The notes below the pieces were generated by a model. That model searched no databases. It was given only the letters and a program-made list of their open reading frames with translations, and was not told the origin of the DNA. This document shows positions 9,202 through 18,385 of a stretch of 64,000 nt of DNA, piece by piece; position 1 is the stretch's first letter; each line of letters starts with the position of its first letter. The stretch covers positions 186,001 through 250,000 of the forward strand of contig CAYXCZ010000001.1 of the NCBI GenBank assembly GCA_964463695.1. The letters are read 5' to 3'. Both the position numbers and the translations under genes were made by a program. This stretch comes from JALNZU01 sp964463695 (GTDB lineage Bacteria; Bacteroidota; Bacteroidia; Bacteroidales; F082).

Positions 9202-9232
9202 GCCTTCCGATGTGAATCGGAGGGCTTTTTTC
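9202..9232 (+). terminator. Intrinsic terminator after the Lys/Cys-rich protein gene
   Basis: Stem CCTTCCGAT/ATCGGAGGG (one G-T pair) with a short loop, then a T run. Confidence 0.8.
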
Positions 9233-9257
9233 TTTACTTTTACATCCATAACATCAC

Positions 9258-9265
9258 TAATTTTG
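9258..9265 (+). promoter_or_regulatory. Promoter -7 element of the osmC operon
   Basis: TAATTTTG, 16 bases before the ATG at 9281. It argues against the earlier in-frame GTG at 9212. Confidence 0.55.
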
Positions 9266-9280
9266 CACAAATATTTTTCC

Positions 9281-9691
9281 ATGGCACACTTTAACGTTCA
9301 CTATACAACGGATTTAAGAACTGAAATGACTCACCTGGCATCAGGCACCGTTGCACTCACCGACGCTCCTGTTGATAACAATGGCAAAGGCGAAGTTTTT
9401 TCACCAACAGATTTGGTTTCAGCATCATTAGCCAGCTGCATGCTGACAATCATGGGTATTGCAGCCCGTGAACATGGATTCAGTATTGACGGAGCAAAAG
9501 CTTCAGTATCAAAAACTATGGAATCGAACCCCCGCAGAATTGCCGGAATAGGAATCGACATTATTTTTCCTGAGATAAGCTATAGCGCAAAACACAAAAA
9601 AATTCTTGAAATAATTTCCAAGACATGCCCTGTGGCCATGAGCCTTCATCCTGATCTGAAACAAGATGTTCATTTACACTTTATAGATTAG
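9281..9691 (+). CDS. OsmC/Ohr family peroxide-reducing protein
   Basis: A 136-residue OsmC-family protein. These are small cytoplasmic thiol peroxidases acting on organic hydroperoxides. Both conserved Cys are present: C53 in 'SLASCML' and C116 in 'SKTCPVAMSL'. The spacing and the flanking 'SPTDLVSASL' and 'HPDLK' match the family. The ATG at 9281 is supported by the adjacent -7 element. The next gene begins 3 bases after the stop, so it is the first gene of a three-gene unit. Confidence 0.88.
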   Translation: MAHFNVHYTTDLRTEMTHLASGTVALTDAPVDNNGKGEVFSPTDLVSASLASCMLTIMGIAAREHGFSIDGAKASVSKTMESNPRRIAGIGIDIIFPEISYSAKHKKILEIISKTCPVAMSLHPDLKQDVHLHFID

Positions 9692-9693
9692 CA

Positions 9694-10080
9694 ATGGATT
9701 CTATCATCACAAAAGGGATTAAAGGGGAGCAACAGGAAACAGTGAGCGAACATTCAACCGCCCGGCACTATGGATCGGGAAATGTAGATGTTTATGCCAC
9801 CCCTGCAATGATTGCCCTCATGGAAACAACCGCACTTAAAAGTATTGCAGTGTACTTACCCGATGGTCTGACGAGTGTTGGCACGGAAGTTAACATAAAA
9901 CACCTGAGAGCTTCAGCAGTTGGACATCATCTGCGTTGCGAAAGTCGCGTTATTGAGGTTCAAGGCCGAAAAATAGTTTTTGATGTTTCTGTTTGGGACG
10001 AGGAGCTGCTGGTGGGCCATGGCACTCACACCAGAGTTGTTGTTGATAGTCAAAAGTTTATGTCACAGTTTTCACAATGA
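9694..10080 (+). CDS. FlK-like hotdog thioesterase
   Basis: A 128-residue single-hotdog protein of the fluoroacetyl-CoA thioesterase (FlK)-like group. Thr36, Glu44 and His70 keep the spacing of the FlK catalytic residues Thr42, Glu50 and His76 (8 and 26 residues), in 'ATPAMIALMETTA' and 'VNIKHL'. It should hydrolyse a small acyl-CoA; the substrate is unlikely to be fluoroacetyl-CoA in this organism. It is packed 3 bases after osmC and overlaps the following lipoprotein gene by 4 bases (ATGA). Confidence 0.82.
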   Translation: MDSIITKGIKGEQQETVSEHSTARHYGSGNVDVYATPAMIALMETTALKSIAVYLPDGLTSVGTEVNIKHLRASAVGHHLRCESRVIEVQGRKIVFDVSVWDEELLVGHGTHTRVVVDSQKFMSQFSQ

Positions 10081-10466
10081 AGCATACCATTTACATAGTT
10101 TTGATCTTTCTGCTTTCATTTACACTCCCTTCCTGTGAAGATGAAGTTGTGGTGGAAGATTTAAGCTGCAGCTTACAAACCATTCAGCATGATATCGACA
10201 GTGACACCATTGTTGTCACCTACAAAATCGAAGGTGAGGGTAATTATAAGGTAAGTTCGTGGACGTATCAGGGTGTGCAAGGCGAAGTTACCTTGCAAAA
10301 TCCGGTCATCCCATCAGAAGTCACTCTCAGCTTTTTTGGAAATGCACTACCCAGATCAAAAGCGGCCGTTACCGTTGTTGAAGGTGCAGTAAAAGTAAGC
10401 TTTTCGGCAGAAGCTGCTGACTCAACCTATGTGGGTATTGACCAATGTCAGCAACAAATAAATTAA
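10077..10466 (+). CDS. Uncharacterised small lipoprotein
   Basis: A 129-residue protein with a lipoprotein signal peptide ending in the lipobox 'LPSC' (Cys at about residue 20). A short beta-rich, acidic domain follows ('CEDEVVVEDLSC...'), with a second pair of Cys that could form a disulphide. No known family is recognised. Its ATG overlaps the stop of the thioesterase gene, so it is translationally coupled to it. Confidence 0.75.
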   Translation: MKHTIYIVLIFLLSFTLPSCEDEVVVEDLSCSLQTIQHDIDSDTIVVTYKIEGEGNYKVSSWTYQGVQGEVTLQNPVIPSEVTLSFFGNALPRSKAAVTVVEGAVKVSFSAEAADSTYVGIDQCQQQIN

Positions 10467-10498
10467 AAAAAGAGACCGAAATAATCAGCCTCTTTTTT
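10465..10498. terminator. Bidirectional terminator between the lipoprotein and alpha-amylase genes
   Basis: AAAAAAGAG at 10465-10473 pairs with CTCTTTTTT at 10490-10498, giving T runs on both strands between two convergent genes. Confidence 0.6.
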
Positions 10499-10506
10499 GA
10501 ATATTT

Positions 10507-13329
10507 TTAGTTGATAATCAACTTCTTTGTAACGTATCTTGTTCCTGAATCAAGACGGATGAAATACAAACCTGCTTCAAAACGGTCCAGATCATTCAGA
10601 TTGATATGTGCCGAACCCTGAAGTAGCTTCCCTTCAAAAACTTTTTCAACGCTTTGTCCATAGGCATTCACAATTTCAACACTATAACGGCCGGCTGTTG
10701 TGATGTCTAGTTGAATCACCGCTTCATGCTGTGCAGGGTTTGGATAAACTACCATACCTGCTGCAGGACCTTCTCCGGCTTCGTCAAGTCCAACGAAATC
10801 AGGGGCATCCAGTTTTTTGCCGGTGTAAACCCTAAACTCTCCCGGATTCAGATAAATCTGAGCATTAACATCGGTAACCTCCAACGAATCGCCTCCAAAA
10901 TAGTTATACCATGTTCCGGTTTTTTTAAACCCCGGAATAATATTTTTAGCCACCACATCGAAATTCGCCAAAACAGTTACTGACATATCTTCATTATTCA
11001 GATAGAGCATTTTGGTTATTGCAGTTGCATTGATAGAGAAATCTGCAGTTGTGAAAACTTCATGCGATTTCCTTAAAGCTATCAAGCTGCTGTAATAGTT
11101 ATAGAGTAATTTACGGTTCCAATCCTGCTGATAGTCCCATCGCACCGGTTTTTGACTTGTGCGGCAATCATTGCTATAAGTACCATCAGGACAATGATTT
11201 ATACCAAAATCATATCCAAGTTCTCCAAATTGCCAAATCATCTTGGGACCGGGCACTAAAAGAAACATGGATGCAGCAGCAGCATTTCTTTTAACACCAA
11301 TATTCAGGTTTCGGGGATTATGGGCTGAATTGCTGTTGTTTCCAAATTTAATATTCTTGTACATCTGTCGTTCTTCATCATGACTTTCCATATAACCTAT
11401 GGCATGTGGATTAGTCCAACCACGTTTTACATATGAAATCCATGAAAAATCGGAATCAGCAGGATATCCCATCGTACTCTGATTATAGGAATGTGTCAGG
11501 TTGGCCCAGATCATCATTCCATAATTAGCCAATTCCTTTTCCTCCGTATTTGGTGCAAAATGTTCAAGAATTATATAAGCTTTATCATTAATATCCCAGA
11601 TTCGGTCGGCCATACGTTTTAAAATAGCGATTCGTGTGGCATCATACGTATCATTCATGCCGGTACGGTTTGTAAAACCTTTCGTAAAGTCAAAGCGATA
11701 TCCATCAACTTTAAACTCTTCGATCCAAAATGCATTTACCCTGTCGATAAAGTCCTTAGTATGAATGCTTTCATGATTGAAATCATAACCCCAGCAATAA
11801 GGTTCATGAGGACATGTTTGATTATACCAGGGACTATTGGCAGCTGGTTGTCCGTTAGTGCCCATATACATCTGCACCAAAGGAGAAAGACCGAAAGAAT
11901 GGTTTAAAACCATATCAATAATTACCGCCATTCCCCTGCTGTGGCATTCGTCGATAAACGCCTTGTAGTCATTGATTGTTCCATAGGCTTTGTCGGTAGC
12001 AAAGTAAAATGCAGGATTGTACCCCCAGCTGTCATTTCCTTCAAACTCGTTTATCGGCATGAGTTCGATAGCATTTACACCCAATCGTTGAAGATAGTCA
12101 AGGGTATCCTTCACGGTTTTGATACTTTCGGATGCAACAAAGTCGCGAATGTGCAATTCATAAATGATTAACTCGCCCGGAGGAGGAGGTGTAAACGCTT
12201 CATTCTGCCATACATACTCCACCTGATTGGTTTGGAAAACAGAAACAATCCCACTCGTTTTGCCTGCTGGATATGGTTTCAGGTTAGGATAATTAAAGTC
12301 AGGAATCCAATGGTCATTCCATGGATCAAGAATTTTGTGCGTATAAGGATCAGCAACACGCAACGATCCGTCAATTAAAAACTGATACGCATATTCCTGT
12401 CCAGGAGTTAAGTTATCTAACTGAACCCAATAACGTTGCCCATCAGGACTACGTTTCATATAGTTAGAGTTATCGAGCTGCCAGTCGTTAAAATCACCAA
12501 TAACAAATACGTAGTTTTTATCGGGAGCGAAAAGCGAGATAATGACACTTGATTCGCTTAAATAATTCACTCCATCGATCACACCTGCAGGGACTGCTTC
12601 AACTGGAACTGCTGGTCTCACATAGAGCAGTACTGAATCAGACAGGGAACTCTCTGTCCCAAAGGCTGTCGCTTTAACAACAAACAGTCCTGTTTGGGTT
12701 GCTACATAATCATAATTGATTATTGATGAACTTGTTCCTGCGACATATTGATTGTTCACATACAATGCGGTTGAATCAGCATCGATAGATGCAACATTGA
12801 AGACGATCGTTTCTCCTGATTCGGCTAATACCTGTTGGTCGGTTGGCTGAATAAAAATCACATTAAGGCCTTCTTCGTATACGGTGTAATAAATATCTCC
12901 ATTCTGATCTGTTTTTCCAACCAATACTGAGCCTCCTACTGCTCCTGCACTTCGGAATACGAAAGCCATCTGTAAAATAGTTTCATTCTGAGGCACACCA
13001 TAATATTCACGAATACTTGGGCCGATGTTTAAGGTGTAAAGATCGGGTGCAATGCGGGTCATTTTTGCTTTTGGCAAATTTGTTGTCCAGCCGGCAATGA
13101 CATATTTCCAGTCGGAACCACTTGTACTATTGGAAGTTATAACACCGGTATGTGCATAAACGTCACCTGTAAAACCGGCTAAACCGGCATTTCCTTCTGA
13201 GGCATCAAAAGTAATGACCACTTCATTTTGATCGGTAGGAAAAACGGGGTTGGCCGAAATGAGCTGAGCTGTAATATTGCTATAAAAGCCAAGCAAAATC
13301 AGCGTTGTAAGAATGATATTACGTATCAT
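10507..13329 (-). CDS. Secreted GH13 alpha-amylase with T9SS sorting domain
   Basis: A 940-residue exported starch-active enzyme. It has a signal peptide, N-terminal beta-sandwich modules including a CBM48/E-set-like part ('FAPDKNYVFVIGDFNDW'), and a GH13 (alpha-amylase/TIM barrel) domain. The four GH13 regions are visible: 'DMVLNHS' (~473), 'GYRFDFTKGF' with the nucleophile Asp (~543), 'ILEHF' with the acid Glu (~588) and 'MESHDE' (~648). The last ~80 residues are a type A T9SS sorting domain ('VYPNPAQ' to 'KKLIIN'), so the enzyme is exported to the surface or medium. The ATG at 13329 fits the -7 element TATCTTTG at 13354-13361. It lies ~22 kb from the Sus-like locus. Confidence 0.92.
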   Translation of the reverse strand: MIRNIILTTLILLGFYSNITAQLISANPVFPTDQNEVVITFDASEGNAGLAGFTGDVYAHTGVITSNSTSGSDWKYVIAGWTTNLPKAKMTRIAPDLYTLNIGPSIREYYGVPQNETILQMAFVFRSAGAVGGSVLVGKTDQNGDIYYTVYEEGLNVIFIQPTDQQVLAESGETIVFNVASIDADSTALYVNNQYVAGTSSSIINYDYVATQTGLFVVKATAFGTESSLSDSVLLYVRPAVPVEAVPAGVIDGVNYLSESSVIISLFAPDKNYVFVIGDFNDWQLDNSNYMKRSPDGQRYWVQLDNLTPGQEYAYQFLIDGSLRVADPYTHKILDPWNDHWIPDFNYPNLKPYPAGKTSGIVSVFQTNQVEYVWQNEAFTPPPPGELIIYELHIRDFVASESIKTVKDTLDYLQRLGVNAIELMPINEFEGNDSWGYNPAFYFATDKAYGTINDYKAFIDECHSRGMAVIIDMVLNHSFGLSPLVQMYMGTNGQPAANSPWYNQTCPHEPYCWGYDFNHESIHTKDFIDRVNAFWIEEFKVDGYRFDFTKGFTNRTGMNDTYDATRIAILKRMADRIWDINDKAYIILEHFAPNTEEKELANYGMMIWANLTHSYNQSTMGYPADSDFSWISYVKRGWTNPHAIGYMESHDEERQMYKNIKFGNNSNSAHNPRNLNIGVKRNAAAASMFLLVPGPKMIWQFGELGYDFGINHCPDGTYSNDCRTSQKPVRWDYQQDWNRKLLYNYYSSLIALRKSHEVFTTADFSINATAITKMLYLNNEDMSVTVLANFDVVAKNIIPGFKKTGTWYNYFGGDSLEVTDVNAQIYLNPGEFRVYTGKKLDAPDFVGLDEAGEGPAAGMVVYPNPAQHEAVIQLDITTAGRYSVEIVNAYGQSVEKVFEGKLLQGSAHINLNDLDRFEAGLYFIRLDSGTRYVTKKLIIN

Positions 13330-13353
13330 GGGGGATAATTTAAGTAAAGGTAT

Positions 13354-13361
13354 CAAAGATA
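13354..13361 (-). promoter_or_regulatory. Promoter -7 element of the alpha-amylase gene
   Basis: TATCTTTG on the minus strand, 25 bases before the ATG at 13329. Confidence 0.6.
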
Positions 13362-13430
13362 AGCAAGTTTCCTTTAAAAAAGGAGTAAAACTCAACTTTT
13401 AAGGGTTTTTAATTTGCAATGGGTTGCAAC

Positions 13431-13457
13431 AAAAAAAGGCAGGACGAGCCTGCCTTT
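13431..13457 (-). terminator. Intrinsic terminator after the GIN-domain protein gene
   Basis: Minus-strand stem AAAGGCAGG/CCTGCCTTT with a 5-base loop, followed by a T run (A run at 13431-13437 on the plus strand). It isolates the alpha-amylase gene from this transcript. Confidence 0.85.
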
Positions 13458-13479
13458 CCGTTAATTATATTCTTTTTTC

Positions 13480-15042
13480 CTACCATGCATTGAGCGTGAT
13501 TCCCACAGAAAATGGGTAAAGCTCAGGTCCACGGTTCTTTACAAACATAGGTGTTATAGCATAGGTAGCATATAGATTGACGATTCCCCAACCAACACGT
13601 ACACTGGCGTCCAGTTTGAAAGGACTTTGCTGGAAGCTGTTGAAATCCTTAACGATATTGCGGCTAGTAGATGAAGGCGACCTCATTATTTCAGGTTGGA
13701 GGATCCCTGTCAGAGGGTCTCTAAGTTGATATTCTTTATTTGCTTCGAGGAAATAAATTTTGGTGTGAGTGCTAAATCTCCAGCCACCAACTACCCCAAC
13801 AGCGATATGTGCGCTTTCTTTTTTTCTTGTTGAGTTCGTCTGAAATTCAAGAAACAATGGTAAGGTCAGGTACGTATTCACCAGTTTACTCTTCTTAACA
13901 TTCACGCCTTCCATATAATACCCATTGAACTCATTGTTTTCGTTTACAAGCATCACATTGTTGGCAAAACGGTAGTTATTCCAGCTTAATCCGAGTCCAC
14001 TCACTAAACCTACAGTTCCGCTTTTATTCAAAGGGATGTTTTGTTCGTAAAAGTTCAGGTTTACATTGATACTTTTTTCCATTCGTTGATCCAAAAATTC
14101 AAGACCATTTGAATAGCTCATATTAAAATCAGAAGTGAGTAACCCGTTGACGCCTAGTTCAACACCTGCCCAATGCCCGTTAAATTTGTGAGTTTTTTCC
14201 CGCGTGATGTTCACACTGCCCTTTTCGTCCACAACAATTCTGCGTGATCCTACAACAACAACTGTAGAATCGCCGTCGATTACCTGAACTCTTACACCTC
14301 CAACATTCACATTAACTGTATCTCCATTATCAGACTCATAGGCTTTTATAACAATAGTTTCTTCATTACCGTCCACAGTAAGGGGCTCCTTTTCATAATT
14401 TACTTTGGCAGCACCGCTTAAACTTTGTTTGAGTTGTTTGGCAGAAATCCAGGCATCGCTTGCACCACTGGCAGAGATGTCGGTTGTTTCTGTTTCAAGT
14501 GTCTTTGATGAAAGTTTTGACGCCCCACTTAATTCACTGTTATGTGTGACTGCATAACCGCTGATACTTGCTTTGCTTGCTCCTGACAAATTAGACTCCA
14601 GAAGATCGGTTGTGATGCTTAGCGATACTTTTGCAGCTCCGCTTGCATCCAATCTAAAATGATCTGTCTGGATATCATTTCCAGTTTCAAATGATGATGC
14701 ACCTGAAGCATCAAGGGAATGAAGCATTGGCGAAGTAACAGTAGCCGAAAGTTTTGCTGCATTTTTGATATTGGAAACTGCAATGTGAAGAATGCCGTCC
14801 TTCACTTCAATCTTCACCTGATCCATCAGGTTTTCATCTGTTTCGAAATATACACGGGATTCGTCGGCCTGTGTGAATTGAACCTTTATTGCTCCACCTA
14901 TATCAATACCGGTAAAAGAAGCAACTTCAAAAGTTTTTCCAGTTATGTTGCCATTTCCTGATTTCTGTGCCATTAAGGAAGTTCCTGCTGCAAAAACAAC
15001 AGCGATCAAAAGTAGAAAGTGTTTTTTCATTTGTGATTTCAT
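13480..15042 (-). CDS. GIN-domain (DUF2807) protein fused to an outer-membrane barrel
   Basis: A 520-residue exported protein. After a signal peptide the first half is a DUF2807/GIN ('auto-transporter adhesin head') beta-helix, with the repeated Ser/Ala-Gly pattern 'LDASGASSFETG', 'LDASGAAKVSLS', 'LSGASKASIS', 'LSGASKLSSK', 'ASGASDAWIS'. The second half (~residues 290-520) is beta-rich with aromatic strand ends and ends in 'FSVGITLNAW', typical of a PorT-like outer-membrane barrel. Function is unknown. The ATG at 15042 is preferred because it has the AT-rich context of other starts here; 15030 and 15060 are alternatives. Confidence 0.8.
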   Translation of the reverse strand: MKSQMKKHFLLLIAVVFAAGTSLMAQKSGNGNITGKTFEVASFTGIDIGGAIKVQFTQADESRVYFETDENLMDQVKIEVKDGILHIAVSNIKNAAKLSATVTSPMLHSLDASGASSFETGNDIQTDHFRLDASGAAKVSLSITTDLLESNLSGASKASISGYAVTHNSELSGASKLSSKTLETETTDISASGASDAWISAKQLKQSLSGAAKVNYEKEPLTVDGNEETIVIKAYESDNGDTVNVNVGGVRVQVIDGDSTVVVVGSRRIVVDEKGSVNITREKTHKFNGHWAGVELGVNGLLTSDFNMSYSNGLEFLDQRMEKSINVNLNFYEQNIPLNKSGTVGLVSGLGLSWNNYRFANNVMLVNENNEFNGYYMEGVNVKKSKLVNTYLTLPLFLEFQTNSTRKKESAHIAVGVVGGWRFSTHTKIYFLEANKEYQLRDPLTGILQPEIMRSPSSTSRNIVKDFNSFQQSPFKLDASVRVGWGIVNLYATYAITPMFVKNRGPELYPFSVGITLNAW

Positions 15043-15160
15043 GATATTAATTTTTAACATTTGGTCATTTGACGCAACAGATCAAAAAAATGTTACACCA
15101 AACCAAAAATTTGTTGATTTAATTCCGTTCGGCGAATGCTACATTATAGCTTACGATTTG

Positions 15161-15168
15161 TACTTTTG
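15161..15168 (+). promoter_or_regulatory. Promoter -7 element of the DMT transporter operon
   Basis: TACTTTTG, 14 bases before the ATG at 15182, so the mRNA leader is only a few bases long. Confidence 0.6.
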
Positions 15169-15181
15169 CAAAAAGCATACT

Positions 15182-16036
15182 ATGGTTTACCTCATTTTAG
15201 CAATCCTATTTAGCACCTCTATTCTTATCCTTTTTCGTTATTTTAAAAAGTGGGAAGTAGATAACCTTCAGGCGATTGTAGCTAATTATCTTTTGGCAGC
15301 CGTTGTTGGATATGCTGCCTATGAGGGGCCGGCATCCTTTGGTGACATAACTTCAAAATCGTGGTTGCCCATCTCTATTCTTCTGGGATTTCTTTTTATT
15401 GGTGTGTTTTTTCTTTTTGCATTATCATCACAAAAAGCCGGTGTTGCAGTCACGGCAGTAGCAAGCCGTATGTCGGTAATTATCCCTGTCATTGGTGGAT
15501 TCATTCTTTTTGGAGAGTCAGCTACTTTTTTAAAAATCCTTGGCATTGCTGTAGCATTGCCAGCTTTTTACCTCACCTTTAAAAAGGGCCCTGATCAGAA
15601 ATTGAATTCACTTACGATTTTGCTACCATTATTCATTTTTTTAGGAGCAGGATCGAACGACCTGCTCATGAAATTTACCGATTTTAATTTTCTCAAGAAC
15701 GATCTGTTTCTTCTTTTAGCTGTTATCTTTTTCATTTCCATGATAATAGGATTAACAATACTTGTTATTAGAATTTTAAAACAGACCGTGAAACCTAACA
15801 TAAAGAGCATGTTAGCTGGCTTACTTCTTGGTCTGGTAAATTTCGCCTCTACCTATTTTATGTTCAGAAGCATGGATTTTTTTGATAGCTCCGTAATGTT
15901 CCCTCTTATTAATATAGGAGTTGTGACTTTAGCAGCTTTTGCTGATTACACCCTTTTTGGCGAAAAACTAAGTTTGATAAATCAATCAGGGATTTTATTA
16001 GCTATCATCGCCATAATCCTTATTTCATTAGGATGA
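15182..16036 (+). CDS. DMT/EamA-type inner-membrane transporter
   Basis: A 284-residue protein with about ten hydrophobic helices in two halves, the layout of drug/metabolite transporters of the EamA type. 'SRMSVIIPVIGGFILFGESATFLKILGI' marks the end of the first EamA repeat and 'FGEKLSLINQSGILLAIIAIILI' the end of the second. The substrate is unknown. An in-frame ATG at 14945 lies inside the divergent gene and before the promoter, so 15182 is the start. It overlaps the YigZ gene by 4 bases. Confidence 0.82.
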   Translation: MVYLILAILFSTSILILFRYFKKWEVDNLQAIVANYLLAAVVGYAAYEGPASFGDITSKSWLPISILLGFLFIGVFFLFALSSQKAGVAVTAVASRMSVIIPVIGGFILFGESATFLKILGIAVALPAFYLTFKKGPDQKLNSLTILLPLFIFLGAGSNDLLMKFTDFNFLKNDLFLLLAVIFFISMIIGLTILVIRILKQTVKPNIKSMLAGLLLGLVNFASTYFMFRSMDFFDSSVMFPLINIGVVTLAAFADYTLFGEKLSLINQSGILLAIIAIILISLG

Positions 16037-16647
16037 CAGCCAGCGACACCTATTTTATAATAAGCAGCCCTGCGGAAGGGATGTATAAAGAAAAAGGAAG
16101 CAAATTTATCTCCGTTGCCATTCCTGTTTTTTCGGAAGATGAAGTTAAAGAACAGTTGCTGAACATTCGCAAAAAATATTTCGATGCCAGGCATCATTGT
16201 TATGCATATGTGATTGGAGCTGATAAGAAAAATTTCAGGTCAAATGATGACGGAGAGCCATCGGGCAGCGCCGGGAAACCCATCCTCAATCAAATTTATT
16301 CTGCTGAACTGACCAATATTCTTGTAGTAGTCGTACGCTATTTCGGAGGCATAAAACTGGGCGTCAGCGGATTAGTCAATGCTTACAAAACCGCAGCCCG
16401 TGAAGCACTTCAGGTAGCAACCATAGTTGAGTGCACGGTAGATGACGTGTATTCCATTCATTTTACCTATCCACTGATGAATGAAGTGATGCGTGTATTG
16501 AAAGAAGAGCTGCTTCAACCTACATTAACACGTTTTGAAATTGATTGTTATCTGGAGTTGCGGTGTCGAAAAACTCAGGTAAATCGGGTCATTGAACGAT
16601 TCAATCAAATTTATGGTGTAAAGGTAAATTTTCTCTATTCTATTTAA
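16033..16647 (+). CDS. YigZ/IMPACT family protein
   Basis: A 204-residue YigZ-type protein. The N-terminal UPF0029/IMPACT domain contains 'EKGSKFI', 'DARHHCYAYV', 'NDDGEPSGSAGKPIL' and 'VVVRYFGGIKLGVSGL'. The C-terminal part matches the small DUF1949 domain. Bacterial members bind nucleic acid or the ribosome in some reports, but the exact role is unsettled. Coupled by ATGA to the DMT transporter. Confidence 0.9.
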   Translation: MTASDTYFIISSPAEGMYKEKGSKFISVAIPVFSEDEVKEQLLNIRKKYFDARHHCYAYVIGADKKNFRSNDDGEPSGSAGKPILNQIYSAELTNILVVVVRYFGGIKLGVSGLVNAYKTAAREALQVATIVECTVDDVYSIHFTYPLMNEVMRVLKEELLQPTLTRFEIDCYLELRCRKTQVNRVIERFNQIYGVKVNFLYSI

Positions 16648-16881
16648 GATTCTGGTTTTCAACACCTACAACTCTAATAATGTTTGGCCATATATTTATG
16701 ACGAATTTTTTTAAAAATCAATAGTAAAAAAACTTTTTTTTTAACTTTTTTTCATTCACTTTTGTTGAAAACTAAATAACAAATCATTTTATATATAACG
16801 TAGTAGAAATCAGCATCTTTACTGAAATGGTTTGTTGGGCCTGTGTTAATTTTATATTAACTGATTGATTTTCAAAGTGGA
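16648..16881 (+). promoter_or_regulatory. AT-rich dnaA upstream region
   Basis: A 234-base, very AT-rich spacer with several A and T tracts. One 9-mer occurs in inverted orientation (TTTTCAACA at 16656-16664 and TGTTGAAAA at 16763-16771). No TTATCCACA-type DnaA boxes are visible, so I call it the dnaA promoter region and not an origin. Confidence 0.45.
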
Positions 16882-18318
16882 ATGAAGAGAAAGTATGTAG
16901 AAGTATGGGAAAACTGCTTGAATGTAATTAGGGATAACATTCATTCGCAAAGTTTCAAGACATGGTTTGAACCCATTGTCCCCATTAAATTAGAGAACAA
17001 TGTTCTGACAATTCAGGTTCCCAGTCAGTTCTTTTACGAATGGCTCGAAGAGCACTACATTGTGTTGCTCCGAAAGACGATAAAAAAAGAACTTGGTCCT
17101 GATGGCCGTCTTGAATACAGCATCATTATGGACAGTCACAATGGCCCATCAGGTCCGTTGTCGATCAGTTATCCTACAAGCAATCATAAAGCTACTAAAA
17201 ACCCCTATGTTTCTATGCCACTTGATTTAAATCGTGGCACTTCAAAAGACATTCCTAATCCCTTCATTATTCCCGGGCTGAAGAAAATCAAGGTTGAATC
17301 ACAACTTGTTGAAAGTTACTCTTTCGATAATTTCATTGAAGGCGAGTGTAACCGTCTGGCACGTTCTGCTGGTTGGGCTGTTGCTGAAAATCCAGGAAAA
17401 ACGGCTTTTAATCCCTTGCTCATTTTCAGCCCAACGGGTTTGGGCAAAACACATCTGGCTCATGCCATAGGTCTGCAGGTAAAAACAAATTTTCCTGACA
17501 AAACAGTATTATATGTTCAAACCGAACAGTTTATAAATCAATACATCGAGTCGGTTCGCAACAACAATCAAAATGATTTTGTGCATTTTTATCAAATGAT
17601 TGATGTATTGATTATTGATGATGTGCAGTTTCTGGCAGGAAAAGAGAAAACACAGGACATCTTTTTCCATGTGTTTAATCATTTGCATCAAAGCGGAAAA
17701 CAATTAGTTATCACCAGCGACAAACCTCCGGTAGAGCTCAAAGGCTTGGAGCCAAGGCTGTTGTCACGTTTCAAATGGGGACTTTCGGCTGATCTTCAAA
17801 TGCCTGATTTAGACACACGTGTTTCAATCCTACGGCGAAAGTTATACAGCGACGGCATCACCGTTCCTGATGATGTGATCGATTACCTTGCAAACTCAAT
17901 TACTTCCAGTGTCCGTGAAATGGAAGGCGCTCTTATTTCACTCATCGCACAATCATCGCTCAACAAGAAATCCATCACCATGGATCTTGCCCGTCAGATG
18001 ATCGACAAATTTGTTAAAAACACCACGAAAGAAATCAGTATCGATTACATTCAAAAAATTGTTTGCGATTATTTTGGATTACCTCTTGATCAGATTCATG
18101 CTAAAACGCGTAAGCGCGAAGTTGTTCAGGCCAGGCAAGTTGCTATGTATTTCTCAAAGAAACATACCAAATCTTCACTTGCAACCATCGGATTACAATG
18201 CGGCAATAAAGATCATGCTACTGTTTTACATGCATGCAAAACAATTGCCAATCTTATTGATACCGACAAACAATTCAGAGGCTATGCCATTGAAATTGAT
18301 AAAAAAATAATTCAGTAA
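16882..18318 (+). CDS. dnaA: Chromosomal replication initiator DnaA
   Basis: A 478-residue DnaA that binds and opens the chromosomal origin. The N-terminal DnaB-interaction domain (~1-90) begins 'EVWENCLNVIRDNI' with 'SFKTWFEPI'. A variable linker follows, then the AAA+ domain from 'YSFDNFIEGECNRLARSA' with Walker A 'SPTGLGKTHL' and Walker B 'LIIDDVQFL'. Sensor 'LSRFKWGLSADLQMPD' and the C-terminal helix-turn-helix signature 'CGNKDHATVLHACKTI' for DnaA-box binding are present. Length is typical. It stands alone, followed by a strong terminator. Confidence 0.97.
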   Translation: MKRKYVEVWENCLNVIRDNIHSQSFKTWFEPIVPIKLENNVLTIQVPSQFFYEWLEEHYIVLLRKTIKKELGPDGRLEYSIIMDSHNGPSGPLSISYPTSNHKATKNPYVSMPLDLNRGTSKDIPNPFIIPGLKKIKVESQLVESYSFDNFIEGECNRLARSAGWAVAENPGKTAFNPLLIFSPTGLGKTHLAHAIGLQVKTNFPDKTVLYVQTEQFINQYIESVRNNNQNDFVHFYQMIDVLIIDDVQFLAGKEKTQDIFFHVFNHLHQSGKQLVITSDKPPVELKGLEPRLLSRFKWGLSADLQMPDLDTRVSILRRKLYSDGITVPDDVIDYLANSITSSVREMEGALISLIAQSSLNKKSITMDLARQMIDKFVKNTTKEISIDYIQKIVCDYFGLPLDQIHAKTRKREVVQARQVAMYFSKKHTKSSLATIGLQCGNKDHATVLHACKTIANLIDTDKQFRGYAIEIDKKIIQ

Positions 18319-18355
18319 GGTCTTCCTTCGAAAGAAGCCAAATACTTAAAAAACT

Positions 18356-18385
18356 GAGCCTGCGATTCTTTCACAGGCTTTTTTA
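18356..18385 (+). terminator. Intrinsic terminator after dnaA
   Basis: AGCCTG (18357-18362) pairs with CAGGCT (18374-18379), followed by a T run. Confidence 0.8.

Noticed and set aside
13411..13430. Two TTGCAA copies near the alpha-amylase gene as a shared LacI operator.
   Set aside because: They lie upstream of the amylase promoter but lack the central CG and dyad layout of the site at 42061-42074.
16648..16881. Origin of replication next to dnaA.
   Set aside because: AT-rich, but only two degenerate inverted 9-mers (TTTTCAACA/TGTTGAAAA) and no cluster of TTATCCACA-type boxes; strand-skew data would be needed.
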